A stretch of DNA of 32,529 nt. It comes from Aquabacterium sp. (GTDB lineage Bacteria; Pseudomonadota; Gammaproteobacteria; Burkholderiales; Burkholderiaceae_C). Location: contig NZ_JAUSAR010000192.1 in assembly GCF_030652515.1 (NCBI RefSeq), positions 1 through 32,529 of the forward strand, given 5' to 3'. The position numbers and the translations under genes are program-made. Below the pieces are notes generated by a model. That model was not told the DNA's origin and ran no database searches. It was given only the letters and a program-made list of their open reading frames with translations. Every line of letters begins with the position of its first letter. Within the stretch, counting starts at the first letter, position 1. This document shows, in pieces, positions 30,622-32,529 of the stretch.

Positions 30622-32529
30622 TTACAGATCACCAGCGATCTGCTGGATGCTGATGACGACAAATTCGGCGGGCTTGAGTGGGGCGAAACCGACCTGGATG
30701 TTGACGATGCCCTGGTTGCGATCGTTCTGGTTGGTGGTCTCGCCATCGCACTTGACGAAATAGGCCTCCTTCGGCGTGCCGCCCTGGAAGGCGCCCTGGC
30801 GGAACAGCGAGTTCATGTAGGCGCCCACGTTGAGGCGGATGTTGGCCCACAGCGGTTCGTCATTGGGCTCGAACACCACCCACTTGGTCCCCCGGAACAG
30901 CGACTCTTCCAGCATCAAGGCCAGGCGGCGGATGGGCACGTATTTCCACTCCGAGCCCATCTGGTCGGCGCCGACCAGGGTGCGTGCGCCCCAGGCAATG
31001 CCGCCATAAACCGGGAAGGTGCGCAGGCAGTTGATGGCCAGTGGATTGAGCACGCCGTTCTCGGCGTCGGTCAGCTTGGTGTCGAGTTGTGCCACGCCGT
31101 TCAGCACGGCTTCGACCCCGGCCGGCGCCTTCCAGACCCCCCGTTGACTGTCGGTGCGCGCGTAGATGCCGGCGACGGTGCCGCTGGCAGCCACGGAACG
31201 CAGGCGGAACTCGTTGACCGGGTCCGGAATCTGCGTGCGCGGAAAGTACAGCGCCGCATTCTTGTTGCGGAATTCGTTGTGGTCGTCCAGCCAGTCCTTG
31301 ATCTCTTGCACCTCGTTTTTGTCGGAGGGGAAGTCGATCAAGGCGAAGGCACGCTTGCGCTCGCAGAAGGCCAGTGCGGCGCTGTAGACGGCGCGCGTCT
31401 GCGAGTCGGGGAAGCCATCGGCCACCGCGCGTGGAATGCACAGAATGTTGAACAGGTCGACCTTTTCAAGTGCGTTCAGGCCTGTGAACAGCGCGGGGTT
31501 GCCGATGATGGCCGTGGCGTCGGGGGCGATGCCATCGCCACCCACCGTGGACTTCTTGAGTGCCGCCACGTCCGCCCCTGCCACCAGCCCCAAAGGGTAC
31601 TGCTGCACATTGGTGTTGTTGGCGGCCACCAGCGCCAGCGTGGTGGCCGTGGTGTCGGCAGCGGCATTGGCAATGAGCACGGTCTCGACTGGATCGAAGG
31701 TGGTGCTGCCTTTGCCCGACAACACGCGTAGCCTCGTGCCCACCACTTCCACCGTGGCGCCGGTGTAAGACGTGGAATTGACATTGGCCGCGCGAATCGT
31801 CTTCTCCAGGCGGGGCCGAAGCTGGGCCAGGGTGGTCACGGTGCCGGCGGCCCAGACATCCAACGTGGCATCCACGGCTGCCATTGCCCCGATTTTGACG
31901 CTGATCTTCTTGCCGCTGAAACCATTGAAGTCGGCCAGCGCCAAAGCCGCCAGATCGCCGCTGATGGTGCCGCTGGAGGCCGGTCGATTGGTGGCGGTGG
32001 CACCTGCGCCTTTCACCACCTTGATCAACTTCGAGCCATCGTTGATCACCTTGACGGCGTAACGAGGCTTGGTGTCGTCCATCGTGAGGTTCAGAAAGCG
32101 CTCACTGCCCAGGGGCTTGGCCTTGGCACTGGGGCCGTCGTAGCGGGTCACCGTGAGGTTGAACAGCGTGGCCGCATCAGGCTTGCTGAAGTCCACGCTG
32201 TAGTCCACGTCCACGCGAACGTTGTTGCCCCACAGGCCCTCGCTGTAGGCGCGCACGTCCAACACGGCCGCGCCACCACCCGATGCATCCGCCTTCAGTA
32301 CGGCGCCGGCCAGTGACACCGGATGGGTGCCGTCCGCCGTGGCCACGCGGATCACGTAGGCCGAGCCACCCCCATTGAGGAAGTACTGGGCAATGGCGTA
32401 GCTTGCCTCGCTCCGGTCATCGAGGCCACCGAAGACACGCTGAAAATCGGCCATGCCGAAGATCTCGATCGCCTCGTTCATGGGCCCTTCCCGGAAGAAG
32501 TCGATGAAAGCGGTGATCGAGGTGCCCAC
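30622..32529 (-). CDS. Contractile sheath protein (5' end outside the window)
   Basis: 635 codons are visible; the reading frame runs off the right edge, and the first visible residues (VGTSITAFIDFFREGPMNEAIEI) lie shortly after the usual N-terminal PGVYVEE strand, so about 20-35 residues are missing. Sheath features are FGMADFQRVFGG (about 24-35), the Gly/Ala-rich AYVIRV strand, and a strongly conserved C-terminus: WVVFEPNDEPLWANIRLNVGAYMNSLFRQGAFQGGTP with TNQNDRNQGIVNIQVGFAPLKPAEFVV. Contraction of this sheath drives the tube into the target. Residues about 185-310 form an extra beta-rich, Ala/Thr-rich domain between the conserved parts that makes the protein longer than the compact Afp sheaths. 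Confidence 0.94.
   Translation of the reverse strand: MGTSITAFIDFFREGPMNEAIEIFGMADFQRVFGGLDDRSEASYAIAQYFLNGGGSAYVIRVATADGTHPVSLAGAVLKADASGGGAAVLDVRAYSEGLWGNNVRVDVDYSVDFSKPDAATLFNLTVTRYDGPSAKAKPLGSERFLNLTMDDTKPRYAVKVINDGSKLIKVVKGAGATATNRPASSGTISGDLAALALADFNGFSGKKISVKIGAMAAVDATLDVWAAGTVTTLAQLRPRLEKTIRAANVNSTSYTGATVEVVGTRLRVLSGKGSTTFDPVETVLIANAAADTTATTLALVAANNTNVQQYPLGLVAGADVAALKKSTVGGDGIAPDATAIIGNPALFTGLNALEKVDLFNILCIPRAVADGFPDSQTRAVYSAALAFCERKRAFALIDFPSDKNEVQEIKDWLDDHNEFRNKNAALYFPRTQIPDPVNEFRLRSVAASGTVAGIYARTDSQRGVWKAPAGVEAVLNGVAQLDTKLTDAENGVLNPLAINCLRTFPVYGGIAWGARTLVGADQMGSEWKYVPIRRLALMLEESLFRGTKWVVFEPNDEPLWANIRLNVGAYMNSLFRQGAFQGGTPKEAYFVKCDGETTNQNDRNQGIVNIQVGFAPLKPAEFVVISIQQIAGDL

Larger units (their letters stand above)
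3642..32529 (-). other. Extracellular contractile injection system (eCIS) locus
   Basis: Twenty-one genes lie on the minus strand without interruption, with no gap above 22 bp and frequent ATGA, GTGA or TGATG overlaps, which implies one transcript with translational coupling. Hallmarks of a phage-tail-like injection particle are present: sheath, tube, DUF4255 cap, AAA+ ATPase, LysM-like protein, hub, spike, gp25 and two baseplate-J proteins. No capsid, terminase, portal, integrase or type VI membrane-complex (TssJLM) gene is present, so it is neither an intact prophage nor a T6SS. DUF4157 cargo at the 3' end supports the eCIS class. The right (5') end is cut by the window edge inside the sheath gene. 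Confidence 0.93.

Noticed and set aside
3642..32529. Defective prophage or type VI secretion cluster
   Set aside because: No capsid, portal, terminase, lysis, integrase, TssJLM or ClpV gene is seen. DUF4255, the Pvc15-type ATPase and DUF4157 cargo point to eCIS.

Overview
The window comes from a high-GC proteobacterium, most likely a betaproteobacterium of the order Burkholderiales. This is inferred from the GC-rich codon use, an E. coli-type SerA, and a divergent serA / FAD-linked D-2-hydroxyacid dehydrogenase pair. No rRNA or species-level marker is present, so the genus is left open.

Layout. Positions 1-3611 are ordinary chromosome: a tRNA-Val(GAC) with an extended -10 promoter and a clean intrinsic terminator; a small GFA/DUF6151-like zinc protein; serA (minus strand); and, divergent from it, a D-2-hydroxyglutarate dehydrogenase-like flavoprotein (plus strand). 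The last two probably form a metabolic couple in which the flavoprotein removes the D-2-hydroxyglutarate made by SerA.

Positions 3642-32529 are one continuous minus-strand block of 21 genes, read from right to left. No gap exceeds 22 bp and many genes overlap by 1-4 bp. The block encodes an extracellular contractile injection system (eCIS), a phage-tail-like particle related to Afp, PVC and MAC. In transcription order it holds: contractile sheath (5' end outside the window), inner tube, a cysteine-pair protein resembling phage baseplate assembly factors, a disordered Pro/Ser/Thr/Gln-rich protein, the DUF4255 (Pvc16-type) cap, a Pvc15-type AAA+ ATPase, an 87-aa orphan, a CIS tube-adaptor protein, a LysM-like protein, a gp27/gpD-like hub, a gp5/gpV-like spike with an HxH tip motif, a 99-aa orphan, gp25, two baseplate-J-type wedge proteins, a tail-protein-I/beta-helix protein, a giant DUF6519/beta-helix protein and a 247-aa protein with a carboxypeptidase-regulatory-like domain.

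The operon ends in three candidate cargo genes. All three carry the same N-terminal motif, CxCGGxCxRCQ, just after a disordered basic leader. Two also carry the DUF4157 'eCIS core' domain (HELTH). Their C-terminal payloads differ: a second zincin-like HEPFH domain (408 aa), a HEGNH domain with no DUF4157 (395 aa), and a GH19/lysozyme-like domain fused through a second linker to a large beta-rich region (1064 aa). The most interesting hypothesis is that the four-cysteine motif, rather than DUF4157, is the common loading or docking tag of this injection system.

Not seen in the window: a tape-measure protein (Afp14 type), a recognisable PAAR tip, a classical Afp13 fibre, a regulator or operon promoter, insertion sequences, or CRISPR. 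Some of these may lie upstream, beyond the right edge.
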